The notes under the pieces: generated by a model
Told to the model about the DNA's origin: nothing
Databases searched by the model: none
Seen by the model: only the letters and a program-made list of their open reading frames with translations
Shown: piece by piece, positions 1-9,443 of the stretch
Layout: each line of letters begins with the position of its first letter
How positions within the stretch are numbered: the stretch's first letter is position 1
Source of the DNA: Pedobacter sp. FW305-3-2-15-E-R2A2
GTDB lineage: Bacteria; Bacteroidota; Bacteroidia; Sphingobacteriales; Sphingobacteriaceae
Length of the DNA stretch: 64,000 bases
Direction: 5' to 3'
Assembly: GCF_038446955.1 (NCBI RefSeq)
Contig: NZ_CP151803.1
Location: forward strand, 6,820,001 to 6,884,000
Program-made: the position numbers and the translations under genes

Positions 1-2676
1 GCAGCCGGTGCGGATCAGCAACACTGCAATGTGCTCGTTTTCCAGCTTTCAGGAAATGTGCCAAACACCGGCAACGGAGAAAGCGGCAGATGGTCCATGA
101 TACAAGGCGATCCCAATGCCCTGATTACTGACCCCAGAGCTCCGCAAACTACAGTTACAGCAGTTAGTCCCGGGACTTATAAATTCCGATGGACGATTAC
201 CGGCTCTGCAATCTGTGATCCTACGGCTGATGAAGTCAGCATTACGAATCTTCCCGGGATTATCAATATCATTGGCAATCCAAGACCCATAGTTTGCTAT
301 GGACAGGTCATTAATATTACCAATACTGCTCTTTCAGGCGGAGACAATACTTATATCTATATTTGGGAAAATAGCCGCAATGGAATTGATTGGAACGTCA
401 TCCCCGATCAGAACGGAGCAGACTTAAACTTTAACCTTCTGGAAACTTTAAGCTTCAGAAGGATCGTGAAAAGTGGAGCTTGTACGGAGCCCAGCAATGT
501 GATTCGTATTATCGCCTTGCCGCCAATTACCAACAATACCATCAGCGCTCCTCAGACCATTTGTCCCGGATTGACACCCGCAAAACTGGAAGGAACGCTC
601 CCACAAGGAGGAAACGGTAGCAATTACCTTTACCAATGGCAATCCAGTCTGGACGGATCTGCCTGGGCTAATATTCCAGGAGCAAAATTTCAGGACCATC
701 AACCTGCTGTGCTTGGCGTCACGACCCATTTCCGACGTTTAGCAGGTAGTATTGAATGCAGCGGGGCATTGCAAAATGAAAGCAGCCCGATTAAGATTAC
801 CGTAAAACCAAATGCGAAGGCTGCGTTCAGCTTTAATACCGATAAAGGGTGTATCCCCTTTAATATTGATGCAGAAAACATAAAGGCCCTCCCCTTTCCT
901 GAAGGAAATAGCACCTATATCTGGTATGCAAATGGCGTTAAAATAGGAGAAGGAATTGTATTTCCAGGATACACCATTTCGACCAGCAATCAATCTGTAG
1001 TGATCAAACTCGTGACCAGCAGCAGTCAGAATTGCCTTCCTGATGAATTCAGTCATACCTTCGGTACCCAGCAAAATGTAACCGCCGCTTATACACAAAG
1101 TGCAACCGAAGGTTGCGGACCCTTATTGGTAAATTTCGTCAACACCTCTACTTCTCTGACCAATGCAACCTTCAAATGGGATTTTGGAAATGGTACAACT
1201 TCCACACAAACCTTAGCCCCTCCGGTCACATTTTTACCTGACCCATCGGGAGATGACATCAGCTATACCGTGACTTTAACTGCAATTACTTCTTGTGGTG
1301 AAAACACATTCACTTCTGCTATTTTAGTAAAAGCGAAACCGAAAGCAGTATTCTCTCCGGATAAAGTAGCTGGTTGTTCCCCCATGAAAGTAACGTTCAG
1401 CAATACCTCTCCGGGGGCGACAAATACCTTTTACTATGATTTTGGAGATGGCAGCCCGATATTTACCACCAGGGATAAATCCTCCGTTGAGCATATCTAT
1501 AATACCCTGATCACGCAGGATTTTACCGTAAAAATGATTGCAGAGAATGAATGTGGAACAAATGAGCAAAGTTTTGTCATCAGGGTAGCACCCAATACCA
1601 TCACACCTGAACTCGTGGTGAATGCCAATGAAAAAGAAGGATGTGCCCCATTCACAGTAAACTTCTACAACAATTCCAAAGGTGCCAATCTATTTAAGTA
1701 TGATTTTGGGGATGGCGCCACCCTGCTGACCAGAACCGCTCCGGAGGTCGTTCCCCATACCTTCGAAAGACCCGGAATCTATACCGTGAATCTGACCGCC
1801 TCCAATGGCTGTTCCGTGGTCAGTACCTCCGAAACCATCACCGTGCTGGAACAACCTTTAACGGCTTTCAGTGCCAACAATACGACCGGTTGTCCGGGAA
1901 TGGTAGTTAAATTTATCAATACCAGCACCGGTGCTGTTTCCCAGCTCTGGGACTTTGGCGACGGGACCAGCTCCAACGAGTTTGAGCCCTCACATGTTTA
2001 TTCAGGCCAGGAATCTTTCTATACCGTCACATTAACGACAACAAATGGACTGGGCTGTACCCACCGCCTGATACAACGCAATTTCATTCACATTGTAAGT
2101 GCTCCAATTGCACAGTTCAGTGTAAAACCAGGCGTTCAGATCAGCATCCCGAATTACACCTTCAGCTTTGTCGACGAAAGCAACAATACTCCTGATCAAT
2201 GGAGCTGGGACTTTGGGGACCATACCAGCTCTGCATTAAAGAACCCAAGTCATACCTATCTTGATACCGGATTGTATAAAGTTACCCTTAAAGTAAGCAA
2301 CCAGCAGGGCTGCTTTACGGAGACCAATAGATTCGTTCGCATTACCGGGGTTCCCGGGTATTTATTTCTGCCAAATTCTTTTATTCCGGGAAGTGAAACA
2401 AATGAGTTGCGACGCTTCAGTGCCAAAGGTTCCGGTATCAGATCATGGCAGTTCAGTATCTATGACAAATGGGGTGAAAAGATGTGGGAAACTACCTTAC
2501 TGGAAGAAGGCCGGCCTGTAGAAGGATGGGATGGTACCTTTAAAGGGCAACCCATGCCACAGGGTGTGTACTACTGGAAAGTTGATGTCCAGATGATCAA
2601 CGGATCGGAATGGAAAGGCATGACTTATGGCGCCGCTGCACCTAAACGCACAGGGCCAATACACCTAATCAGATAA
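1..2676 (+). CDS. PKD-repeat surface protein with T9SS type B C-terminal domain (5' partial)
   Basis: The frame is open from base 1, so the protein begins upstream of the window; 891 residues are visible. The N-terminal part has two Ig-like repeats of the pattern W-(E/Q)-x-S-x-(D/N)-G-x-x-W-x-x-I-P followed by FRR. Then come five PKD-type modules, each marked by (W/Y)DFG(D/N)(G/H), at about residues 393, 479, 566, 650 and 736. The last 100 residues (LPNSFIPG, FSIYDKWGEKMWE, GWDGTFKGQPMPQGVYYWKV) match the gliding-motility-associated, type B sorting domain that sends cargo through the type IX secretion system. I infer a secreted or cell-surface adhesin-like protein. The stop lies 2 bp before the PorP/SprF gene, and such partners are known to be needed for export of type B cargo. 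Confidence 0.88.
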   Translation, partial: AAGADQQHCNVLVFQLSGNVPNTGNGESGRWSMIQGDPNALITDPRAPQTTVTAVSPGTYKFRWTITGSAICDPTADEVSITNLPGIINIIGNPRPIVCYGQVINITNTALSGGDNTYIYIWENSRNGIDWNVIPDQNGADLNFNLLETLSFRRIVKSGACTEPSNVIRIIALPPITNNTISAPQTICPGLTPAKLEGTLPQGGNGSNYLYQWQSSLDGSAWANIPGAKFQDHQPAVLGVTTHFRRLAGSIECSGALQNESSPIKITVKPNAKAAFSFNTDKGCIPFNIDAENIKALPFPEGNSTYIWYANGVKIGEGIVFPGYTISTSNQSVVIKLVTSSSQNCLPDEFSHTFGTQQNVTAAYTQSATEGCGPLLVNFVNTSTSLTNATFKWDFGNGTTSTQTLAPPVTFLPDPSGDDISYTVTLTAITSCGENTFTSAILVKAKPKAVFSPDKVAGCSPMKVTFSNTSPGATNTFYYDFGDGSPIFTTRDKSSVEHIYNTLITQDFTVKMIAENECGTNEQSFVIRVAPNTITPELVVNANEKEGCAPFTVNFYNNSKGANLFKYDFGDGATLLTRTAPEVVPHTFERPGIYTVNLTASNGCSVVSTSETITVLEQPLTAFSANNTTGCPGMVVKFINTSTGAVSQLWDFGDGTSSNEFEPSHVYSGQESFYTVTLTTTNGLGCTHRLIQRNFIHIVSAPIAQFSVKPGVQISIPNYTFSFVDESNNTPDQWSWDFGDHTSSALKNPSHTYLDTGLYKVTLKVSNQQGCFTETNRFVRITGVPGYLFLPNSFIPGSETNELRRFSAKGSGIRSWQFSIYDKWGEKMWETTLLEEGRPVEGWDGTFKGQPMPQGVYYWKVDVQMINGSEWKGMTYGAAAPKRTGPIHLIR

Positions 2677-2678
2677 AA

Positions 2679-3707
2679 ATGAGGACAATCACGAAATATT
2701 TGCAGCTAGCACTTCTGATCACCTCTAAGCTATGTGCTTTCGGACAAGACCATAATTATTCGCAGTTCTTCAGTTCCCCGATTTACCTTAACCCGGCACT
2801 GACAGGCCAGTTTGAAGGAGATATCCGGATGAACATGTTGTATCGAAACCAGTGGTCCGGACTGAACGGAACCTTAGCTTACTTCACCGCTTCAGCAGAC
2901 CTTCATATCCCAAGGTTTGCCGGTGGAGTGGGCCTGATGTTTACCAGAAGCAGCGAGGGCACTGCCTATCTGGTTAAAAACAATGCTTCAGCTACTTATT
3001 CCTATAGCGTAGGCAGTGACGACTTTATCGCTTCATTTGGCATACAGGCTGGTTTTACCAATCGCGATATCGATTGGAGCAAATTGGTTTTCTCTGATCA
3101 GATTGACAGGCGCCTTGGCTATATACCAGGCAGTGTTTCTTCCGCCCAGGCGCCGGAAATCTCCAGCAAATTTTATTTTGATGCCGCAGCAGGTACTAAC
3201 ATTGTTTTCTATAATTTTATGGTTGGGGCCGCCTTTCATCACATCAATCAACCCGACGAGTCCTTTAGCGGAACACAGGCAAAATTACCATTCCGTACCA
3301 CCATTAATGCCAGTTACCGGATTTCTTTGAGTCCTTACGCATATGATGATCGAGATGAAGGTCCTTATATCATTCCTTCTGCAATATATCATAAACAGGC
3401 CAGCGCATCGTCCATGAGTGTAGGTGCACAGTTTAAATACAGAAATTTAAATACCGGATTGTGGTATCGCAGCAGTGGAATGGGAGGGCCCGATGCGCTT
3501 GTGGTATCGCTGATATTCGACCTGTTTAAGGGCAGTAAAAATGGGGAAAAACTGCGCTTAGGAGCCAGTCATGATGCGACGATTTCCAAGATCAACTATA
3601 CCAATACCAGTGGAACTACAGAGATTGGAATTGGGTATGAAAAATATTTTCCCAACAGCCCCAGCTACAATAAATACAATGGATTGCGTTGTTATGATTT
3701 CTACTGA
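2679..3707 (+). CDS. PorP/SprF family T9SS membrane protein
   Basis: 342 residues. A signal peptide (about residues 1-22, ending CAFGQ) is followed by the family's N-terminal signature, SQFFSSPIYLNPALTGQF, and an outer-membrane beta-barrel pattern to the end. PorP/SprF proteins are outer-membrane partners of the type IX system; SprF-like members serve particular type B cargo proteins. The ATG is 2 bp after the stop of the PKD cargo gene, so the two are almost certainly co-transcribed and translationally coupled. This supports a dedicated cargo/partner pair. No obvious oddities. Length is normal for the family. Confidence 0.9.
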   Translation: MRTITKYLQLALLITSKLCAFGQDHNYSQFFSSPIYLNPALTGQFEGDIRMNMLYRNQWSGLNGTLAYFTASADLHIPRFAGGVGLMFTRSSEGTAYLVKNNASATYSYSVGSDDFIASFGIQAGFTNRDIDWSKLVFSDQIDRRLGYIPGSVSSAQAPEISSKFYFDAAAGTNIVFYNFMVGAAFHHINQPDESFSGTQAKLPFRTTINASYRISLSPYAYDDRDEGPYIIPSAIYHKQASASSMSVGAQFKYRNLNTGLWYRSSGMGGPDALVVSLIFDLFKGSKNGEKLRLGASHDATISKINYTNTSGTTEIGIGYEKYFPNSPSYNKYNGLRCYDFY

Positions 3708-3757
3708 CAAATTGTAAATTAACGATGAATCTTTGTTATATTGAGCTTGTTAATGTT

Positions 3758-4414
3758 ATGGACAATATCTTAGAAAACAATCATTTTCTCACGCAGACTG
3801 AAGTCAACAAATTTCTTCTTGCCACCCTCTTATGTGGCCTGATTGGTGCTGAACGAGAATTCAGAAGCAAACAAGCCGGTCTGAAAACGATGATTATGAT
3901 TGGACTGGGTTCTACCCTCTTCACGATTTTATCCATCAAGATCGGACTGACAAGTCATGATCGCATTGCCTCAAATATTGTGACGGGAATTGGCTTTTTA
4001 GGCGCAGGGGTAATATTCAAAGAAGACAATCAGGTAAAAGGGTTAACCACTGCCTGTGTGATCTGGATTGTTGCTGCAATTGGAATGGCTATCGGCGCAG
4101 GATATTACGAACAAGCTACCGGCGTAACCCTCGTTGTCCTCTTTGCTTTACTGACCTTTCCATTTCTTGAAGAAATGGTCGAGCAGCGTTTTACCAAAAG
4201 GATCTATCGCATTGTGAAGAAATACGAGAATGAAAGTCTGGAGAAGTACGAAGAAGACATCAAAACTTCTGGATTGAGATTAAACAGGGGGAAGCAGGAA
4301 CTGGCCAACGGAATCATCAGCGGGACCTGGGTTGCCATCGGAAGCCCCAAAAACCACAAGCGATTTGTAGACCGCATGCTTCAGGATAAAAAGATCATTG
4401 CCTTCGATTTTTAG
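3758..4414 (+). CDS. MgtC/SapB family membrane protein
   Basis: 218 residues from the ATG at 3758; an earlier in-frame ATG at 3725 would add 11 residues that do not resemble the family, so I prefer the later start. The N-terminal 130 residues hold about four membrane segments with the family motifs LLCGLIGAEREFRSKQAGLKT and GIGFLGAGVIF. A charged cytoplasmic tail follows. MgtC-type proteins sit in the inner membrane and are linked to magnesium and phosphate homeostasis and to inhibition of ATP synthase in enteric bacteria; the role in Bacteroidota is not established. The spacing from the PorP/SprF stop is 50 bp. Confidence 0.85.
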   Translation: MDNILENNHFLTQTEVNKFLLATLLCGLIGAEREFRSKQAGLKTMIMIGLGSTLFTILSIKIGLTSHDRIASNIVTGIGFLGAGVIFKEDNQVKGLTTACVIWIVAAIGMAIGAGYYEQATGVTLVVLFALLTFPFLEEMVEQRFTKRIYRIVKKYENESLEKYEEDIKTSGLRLNRGKQELANGIISGTWVAIGSPKNHKRFVDRMLQDKKIIAFDF

Positions 4415-4479
4415 TCGAATTTCTTTCAATTATCTCCTTTCTATCCCTCTCAAAAGCCCAAAATGTCCCAAAACTATAT

Positions 4480-4487
4480 TAGCTTTG
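4480..4487 (+). promoter_or_regulatory. -7 box TAGCTTTG of sdaA, predicting a leaderless mRNA
   Basis: TAGCTTTG matches the Bacteroidota -7 consensus TAnnTTTG exactly. Only 4 bp (TAAT) separate it from the ATG at 4492, so transcription should begin at or next to the A of the start codon. I see no clear -33 TTTG at the usual distance. Confidence 0.6.
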
Positions 4488-4491
4488 TAAT

Positions 4492-5919
4492 ATGCATAGG
4501 GAACAAATCTCAGTTTTTGATATTTTTAAGATAGGCGTTGGACCATCAAGCTCACATACTTTAGGTCCCTGGCGGGCGGCTCAACAATTTACCGCATCAT
4601 TAAAAGAAAAGGACCTGTTAGCACAGGTTGATCAGATCAAGATTTTACTGTACGGCTCTTTAGCTAAAACAGGTAAAGGACACGGGACTGATGTGGCCAT
4701 CCTATTAGGATTGAATGGTGCAGACCCGGTGACCTTCGATGTGAATGCCATTGATTCTACCATTGAAGAGATTAAAACCTATCATGTACTGAACCTGAAT
4801 GCAGAACGAAACATCGCTTTCAACTATGAAGAAGATCTTGTTTTTCTATTTTTTGAGAGCCTTCCTTTCCACCCCAATGCAGTTACCTTTCAGGCCTTTT
4901 TAAACACGGGTAAAGCCATCTCTGAGACTTACTATTCCATCGGTGGTGGTTTTGTGGTAAAAGAAGGAGAAAGCGGTAGTGATAAAGAACAGGTAGACCT
5001 TCCTTTCCCGATAGAGAAGGCTGCAGACCTTTTACACTGGTGCTTAACCACGGGACTAAAGGTTTCTGAAGTCGTGATGGAAAATGAACTTGCCTGGCGT
5101 ACAGAAGTAGAGACCAGAAAGGGCATTATGCAGCACTTCAATGTGATGAAGGACTGTACTTACCGGGGTTGTCATACTGCGGGATTCTTACCCGGAGGAT
5201 TGAATGTAGGAAGAAGAGCTTGTGCCTTGAACAAGCGCCTCATTGGCAACAGTACCTATACTAATTATGAAAGCTGGATTGAGGCCATCAGAAGTGGCGG
5301 AAATGGCTTTAATTACATTCTTGACTGGGTGAGTTGTTTTGCCTTGGCTGTAAATGAGGAAAATGCCTCGTTTGGCCGCGTCGTGACCGCCCCGACCAAT
5401 GGTGCGGCAGGTGTAATTCCGGCAGTACTTCAATATTACATTGCTTTCTGTGATGGCTATACAGAGGAGAAGATCAGTCAGTTTATTGCCTGTGCTTCAG
5501 AAATAGGCAGCATCTTTAAAAAAGGGGCTACCATTTCGGCAGCTATGGGTGGTTGTCAGGCAGAAATCGGCGTATCCTCAGCAATGGCTGCGGCAGCTTT
5601 AACCGAGTGTTTAGGCGGCTCACAGCGTCAGGTTCTAATGGCTGCAGAAATTGCCATGGAGCATCATCTTGGCTTAACCTGCGACCCGATTGGGGGTCTG
5701 GTACAGATTCCATGTATCGAAAGGAATACCATGGGCGCCATTAAGGCGATCACCGCTAGTCAGCTTGCCTTACAAAGTAACCCAGACAAAGCAAAAGTAA
5801 GTCTGGATGCAGTGGTAAATACCATGTGGGAAACAGCACTTGACATGAACTCTAAATATAAAGAAACTTCCGATGGAGGTTTAGCCACCAATATTCCGAT
5901 CAGCTTACCAGAATGTTAA
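4492..5919 (+). CDS. sdaA: L-serine ammonia-lyase, iron-sulfur type
   Basis: 475 residues, a single-chain enzyme with beta domain then alpha domain. It deaminates L-serine to pyruvate and ammonia using a [4Fe-4S] cluster as Lewis acid. The start (ISVFDIFKIGVGPSSSHTLGP) matches the family N-terminus. Likely cluster cysteines are C355 (GGCQAE), C397 (TCDPIGG) and C408 (PCIERN), plus the PTNGAAGVIPA loop near residue 300. Length is normal for the single-chain form. The gene appears monocistronic: its own promoter lies just before it, and the next gene is convergent, with only 4 bp between the stops. Confidence 0.95.
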   Translation: MHREQISVFDIFKIGVGPSSSHTLGPWRAAQQFTASLKEKDLLAQVDQIKILLYGSLAKTGKGHGTDVAILLGLNGADPVTFDVNAIDSTIEEIKTYHVLNLNAERNIAFNYEEDLVFLFFESLPFHPNAVTFQAFLNTGKAISETYYSIGGGFVVKEGESGSDKEQVDLPFPIEKAADLLHWCLTTGLKVSEVVMENELAWRTEVETRKGIMQHFNVMKDCTYRGCHTAGFLPGGLNVGRRACALNKRLIGNSTYTNYESWIEAIRSGGNGFNYILDWVSCFALAVNEENASFGRVVTAPTNGAAGVIPAVLQYYIAFCDGYTEEKISQFIACASEIGSIFKKGATISAAMGGCQAEIGVSSAMAAAALTECLGGSQRQVLMAAEIAMEHHLGLTCDPIGGLVQIPCIERNTMGAIKAITASQLALQSNPDKAKVSLDAVVNTMWETALDMNSKYKETSDGGLATNIPISLPEC

Positions 5920-5923
5920 CCAA

Positions 5924-7270
5924 TTAGGTTTTCTGCTGGGCTTTTATGGCCAGATACCGGTTAACAACGTTAATGGTCAGCTTTTCCGGTGGGGTAAGGA
6001 TACTTAGAATTCCATGTTTAGTCAGCTCTTTGACCATGAGTTTTTTCTCGTGCGCAAACTTTGCCGCAATGGTTTTAATGTAGATCCCTTCCACGTCTTT
6101 AGCCGGTTCATCACTCAGCGTTTTCAGCTCTGTATTTTCAAAAAATACAATGAGTAAGAGGTGAAACTTCGCAATCTTCTTTAAAAATGGAAGTTGTCTG
6201 TTTAAGGCAGACATGCTTTCAAAATTAGTGAAAAAGACCACCAGACTTCGTTGTTTTAAGACTCCACGAATGCTCAGATACAAGGCCTCCATATTGGTTT
6301 CCAGGTAGCGCGTCTTTTCTTTGTAAAGAACTTCCATTATTTTCCCCAGCTGTGCAGGTCTTCGTTCTGCGGGAACCACACTGCCTATCTTTTCCGCAAC
6401 TGTAATTAGCCCTGCTTTATCTTCCTTCACCAAAGCGACATTGGAAAGTACAAGACTTGTGTTAATGGCATAGTCCAGCAGACTTAATCCCTCAAAGGGC
6501 ATTTTCATCGTTCTGGATTTGTCAATTACACAATAGACATGCTGTGCCTTCTCATCGGTAAAAGAATTTACCATTAAATCTCCTCTTCTGGCAGTAGCCT
6601 TCCAGTTGATGGTTCGGTAATCGTCCCCTTGCACATAAGTTTTTACCTGATCAAATTCCAGGCTATGCCCAATCCTTCTGATCTTTTTAATGCCAATTTC
6701 ACTGAGTCTGTTGGAAATCGCCATCAGTTCATATTTACGCAACTGCAAAAAAGAGGGATAAACAGCGACCATGGTTTCCTCTCCAAAATTATACCTTCTG
6801 GAGAGCAGGCCCAATGGGGATTGCACATATACACGCGTCTGTCCAAAGTGATACTCTCCTCTTTTTGTTGGACGTAACTTATAAGTGATGGTTTTATTTT
6901 CTCTGGATTTTAGGCTGCTGTTAAACCAGAGGTCTCTTTTTTGAAACTGAAAAGGGATTTCATCAATAATGCCAATATGAATACCAAAGGAATAAAAATT
7001 CTCTACATGAAGCTGAAGCTCATTATCGTCCCCGTTACTCATTCGCTCCGGAAGGTCTCTTCGCAGGAAAACACCTCTTTCTGTTTTGAACAATAAAATC
7101 AGGTCCGCAGCGATCAATAGCGTTAACACCCAGAAGCATAGGTACGGTAACGGTCCAAGCCAGGGCAGAAAGAAAGAAAACAGAAACAGGGATACACAGA
7201 GCCCAATCCCCGCAAAAAGTCTTTTACGGAGGAAGAGGTCTTTGTAATATTTAGTAATGAAGCTTTTCAA
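5924..7270 (-). CDS. DUF58 domain-containing protein
   Basis: 448 residues. Two membrane segments lie at about 18-58, followed by a long cytoplasmic region. The DUF58 signature GDDYRTINWKATAR is near residue 215, followed by a vWA-like fold (CVIDKSRTM). DUF58 proteins are nearly always encoded next to MoxR AAA+ ATPases and are thought to be their substrates or partners in assembling or activating envelope or metal-dependent complexes; the exact function is not known. It lies 11 bp downstream of the moxR gene and is last in a six-gene operon that starts near 11982. It converges on sdaA. Confidence 0.9.
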   Translation of the reverse strand: MKSFITKYYKDLFLRKRLFAGIGLCVSLFLFSFFLPWLGPLPYLCFWVLTLLIAADLILLFKTERGVFLRRDLPERMSNGDDNELQLHVENFYSFGIHIGIIDEIPFQFQKRDLWFNSSLKSRENKTITYKLRPTKRGEYHFGQTRVYVQSPLGLLSRRYNFGEETMVAVYPSFLQLRKYELMAISNRLSEIGIKKIRRIGHSLEFDQVKTYVQGDDYRTINWKATARRGDLMVNSFTDEKAQHVYCVIDKSRTMKMPFEGLSLLDYAINTSLVLSNVALVKEDKAGLITVAEKIGSVVPAERRPAQLGKIMEVLYKEKTRYLETNMEALYLSIRGVLKQRSLVVFFTNFESMSALNRQLPFLKKIAKFHLLLIVFFENTELKTLSDEPAKDVEGIYIKTIAAKFAHEKKLMVKELTKHGILSILTPPEKLTINVVNRYLAIKAQQKT

Positions 7271-7281
7271 TATGCTGCTTT

Positions 7282-8259
7282 TTATCTTGGAATTTCTATT
7301 TTCTGAATGATCTGAGCCACAATATCGCTCGTTGTAAGTCCTTCCATCTCCTTATCCGGTGTCAGCATGATCCGGTGTGCCAATACGGGTGCAGCCACTT
7401 TAATGATGTCTTCCGGAGTGACGAAGTCACGCCCCTGCATTGCGGCGAAGGCCTTAGCACCATTCAGCATGGCTAAGGAAGCACGTGGAGAAGCCCCCAG
7501 GTACAGCGATTTGTTGCTCCTGGTTTCATGGGTAATCTTTGCCACATATTCAATCAATTTGGGCTCTACATGCAATCCTTTGATGATGGCCCGGCATGAC
7601 TTCACCTGATCGATACTCAATACCGGCTTTACAGCTTTTAACGCATCGTCCAGACGATGCTGGTGTTGGTTGAGCAAAATGGCTGTTTCTTCCTCAAGGC
7701 TTGGATATTTCACTTCGATTTTAAACAAGAAACGATCCAGCTGCGCTTCCGGCAAACGATAGGTTCCCTCCTGCTCAATTGGATTCTGTGTAGCCAGGAC
7801 CATAAAAGGTTCATCCATCAGGTAAGTATGTCCATCAACCGTAATCTGACGTTCCTCCATCACCTCAAATAAAGCAGACTGTGTCTTTGCCGGGGCACGG
7901 TTAATTTCATCCACCAAAATGATATGCCCAAAGATGGGGCCCTTCCGGTATTCAAAAGCCGCATTCCGCGGATCAAATACCGATGTACCCAGTACATCTG
8001 AAGGCATCAGATCTGGTGTAAACTGAATCCTCGAAAATGAAGCGTCAATACTTTTTGCCACCAGCTTCGCGCTTAATGTCTTTGCAACACCTGGCACACC
8101 TTCTAACAGGATGTGCCCATCAGCCAGCAATCCGGCAATGAGAAAATCTATGGTATCTTTTTGTCCGACAATGATCTTACCCAGTGTTTCCCTGATTTGT
8201 TCCACTGCAACATTCAGCTGTGTCAGATCGGTTCTTTTGTTAAACATTTCCGCTTCCAT
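7282..8259 (-). CDS. MoxR family AAA+ ATPase
   Basis: 325 residues. Walker A is GVPGVAKT (about residue 55), Walker B is ILVDEINRAPAKTQSALFEVM (about residue 115), followed by sensor 1 (LATQNPIEQEGTYRLPEAQLDRF) and a C-terminal lid. MoxR ATPases act as chaperones for DUF58/vWA partners, which are encoded directly downstream here. Start: ATG at 8259, 2 bp after the DUF4350 stop; an ATG four codons later is also possible. A cytoplasmic enzyme probably working at the membrane with the neighbouring proteins. Confidence 0.93.
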   Translation of the reverse strand: MEAEMFNKRTDLTQLNVAVEQIRETLGKIIVGQKDTIDFLIAGLLADGHILLEGVPGVAKTLSAKLVAKSIDASFSRIQFTPDLMPSDVLGTSVFDPRNAAFEYRKGPIFGHIILVDEINRAPAKTQSALFEVMEERQITVDGHTYLMDEPFMVLATQNPIEQEGTYRLPEAQLDRFLFKIEVKYPSLEEETAILLNQHQHRLDDALKAVKPVLSIDQVKSCRAIIKGLHVEPKLIEYVAKITHETRSNKSLYLGASPRASLAMLNGAKAFAAMQGRDFVTPEDIIKVAAPVLAHRIMLTPDKEMEGLTTSDIVAQIIQKIEIPR

Positions 8260-8261
8260 TT

Positions 8262-9443
8262 CTATTGGGCTTGTTTATAAAATTTTTCTATTAATTTATT
8301 CAATGTGATTAACTGATAATCAGTTACCCTTCCAGGCCTGCTGACTTCTTCAATTGTGGCAAATAAGTGCCGGATATCACTTTCATTTCCGCCTGATTTT
8401 GAGATAAGGGCAGCCATTAGTTCTTCATCTATCGCATTCGTTTTTAAGCGGTATGTTGCTCTGATAAATTCAAGAAGGTAACTGATTTTTTTAGAGGCAA
8501 TGTCGCTGTTATCCCGCTGTTGGTAATACACTTTTCCCACCACCCTTACAAAATCTACTGAGGAGTTTCTGAGCTGGGAGATGACTGGAATGATTCTCTG
8601 CCTTCGTTTCATTTCAAAAAGCACAAAGATCAATAAACTGACAATGGACAAATAATAAGCCCAGCGCAACTGATCATGTTTAAAAAGCACCCTCAGCAAA
8701 CTCTCATCACCCATGTTTCCTTTCGTATTGTTCTCATCCCAGATCAGCGTTTCCGCTACCGGCAGATAAGAAAGGGCTTTTGCAGCGTAAGCCGCACCCT
8801 CAGGGCTCAGCAATGCATAATTGCTCAACAATTGCGGATTTGGCAAGACATACAGTGCACCTTTGCCAAAGGTATATTTGACAAAGTTAACCTCGCCCTC
8901 TTCATTTCTCCCCAGCACTGTCGCCCTGGAGGTATCTACCTTACTAAAATAGAGGTCGCCCAACCCCTTATCAAAAACAAAAGGCTGTTTCTCCTTTATA
9001 GAGGGGTTGACAAAATTAATCGGTACACTTTTCTTTTTGCCGTAATTCAACGAAGAATTGATGTCCAGTTTCAAGGTATCTTTCAGATAATCCCCCGTAT
9101 TAAACGTTGCGATAAAAACATGATTTCCTGCTTTCATGAATTTAACGAGTTCTTTATAATCCAGTTCATCAACATGCAGTGCGCCTGCAACGATCAGATA
9201 ATTGGTATTTTTCCGCTCTTTATCCTTCAGGGTATTGTAAACCGGAAGTCTGGACACTTCAATTCTGGTTTCCGGAAATATGCTTTGACATTCCTTATTC
9301 AACACGAATAAACCAAAGGGAATTTTATCCTCCTTCAGGTAACTCGGGCGCCAATCTGTAGCTTTTGGTTTGTAATATTCTGCTGCGAGGTATAAGATGA
9401 GCAAAATACCCGTTCCAAAGAGGTATAATTTCATGCCTTTCAT
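8262..9443 (-). CDS. DUF4350 domain-containing membrane protein
   Basis: 393 residues. The N-terminal membrane segment (about 5-20) is followed by a soluble, probably periplasmic domain resembling the GATase-like/ThuA fold of DUF4350, a second membrane segment at about 265-283, and a cytoplasmic helical C-terminus. It overlaps the upstream DUF4129 gene by 4 bp (ATGA), showing translational coupling. DUF4350 with DUF4129, MoxR, DUF58, SpoIIM and RDD forms a gene neighbourhood seen in both Bacteroidota and Actinobacteria. No biochemical function is established. A 211-residue frame on the opposite strand inside it is a shadow. Confidence 0.82.
   Translation of the reverse strand: MKGMKLYLFGTGILLILYLAAEYYKPKATDWRPSYLKEDKIPFGLFVLNKECQSIFPETRIEVSRLPVYNTLKDKERKNTNYLIVAGALHVDELDYKELVKFMKAGNHVFIATFNTGDYLKDTLKLDINSSLNYGKKKSVPINFVNPSIKEKQPFVFDKGLGDLYFSKVDTSRATVLGRNEEGEVNFVKYTFGKGALYVLPNPQLLSNYALLSPEGAAYAAKALSYLPVAETLIWDENNTKGNMGDESLLRVLFKHDQLRWAYYLSIVSLLIFVLFEMKRRQRIIPVISQLRNSSVDFVRVVGKVYYQQRDNSDIASKKISYLLEFIRATYRLKTNAIDEELMAALISKSGGNESDIRHLFATIEEVSRPGRVTDYQLITLNKLIEKFYKQAQ

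Noticed and set aside
31..33. GTG at 31 as the start of the first gene
   Set aside because: The frame is open to base 1 with protein-like sequence, so the gene is simply cut by the window edge.
8676..9311. 211-residue frame opposite the DUF4350 gene
   Set aside because: It lies wholly antisense to a gene supported by operon overlaps and family features, and its protein shows no motif.
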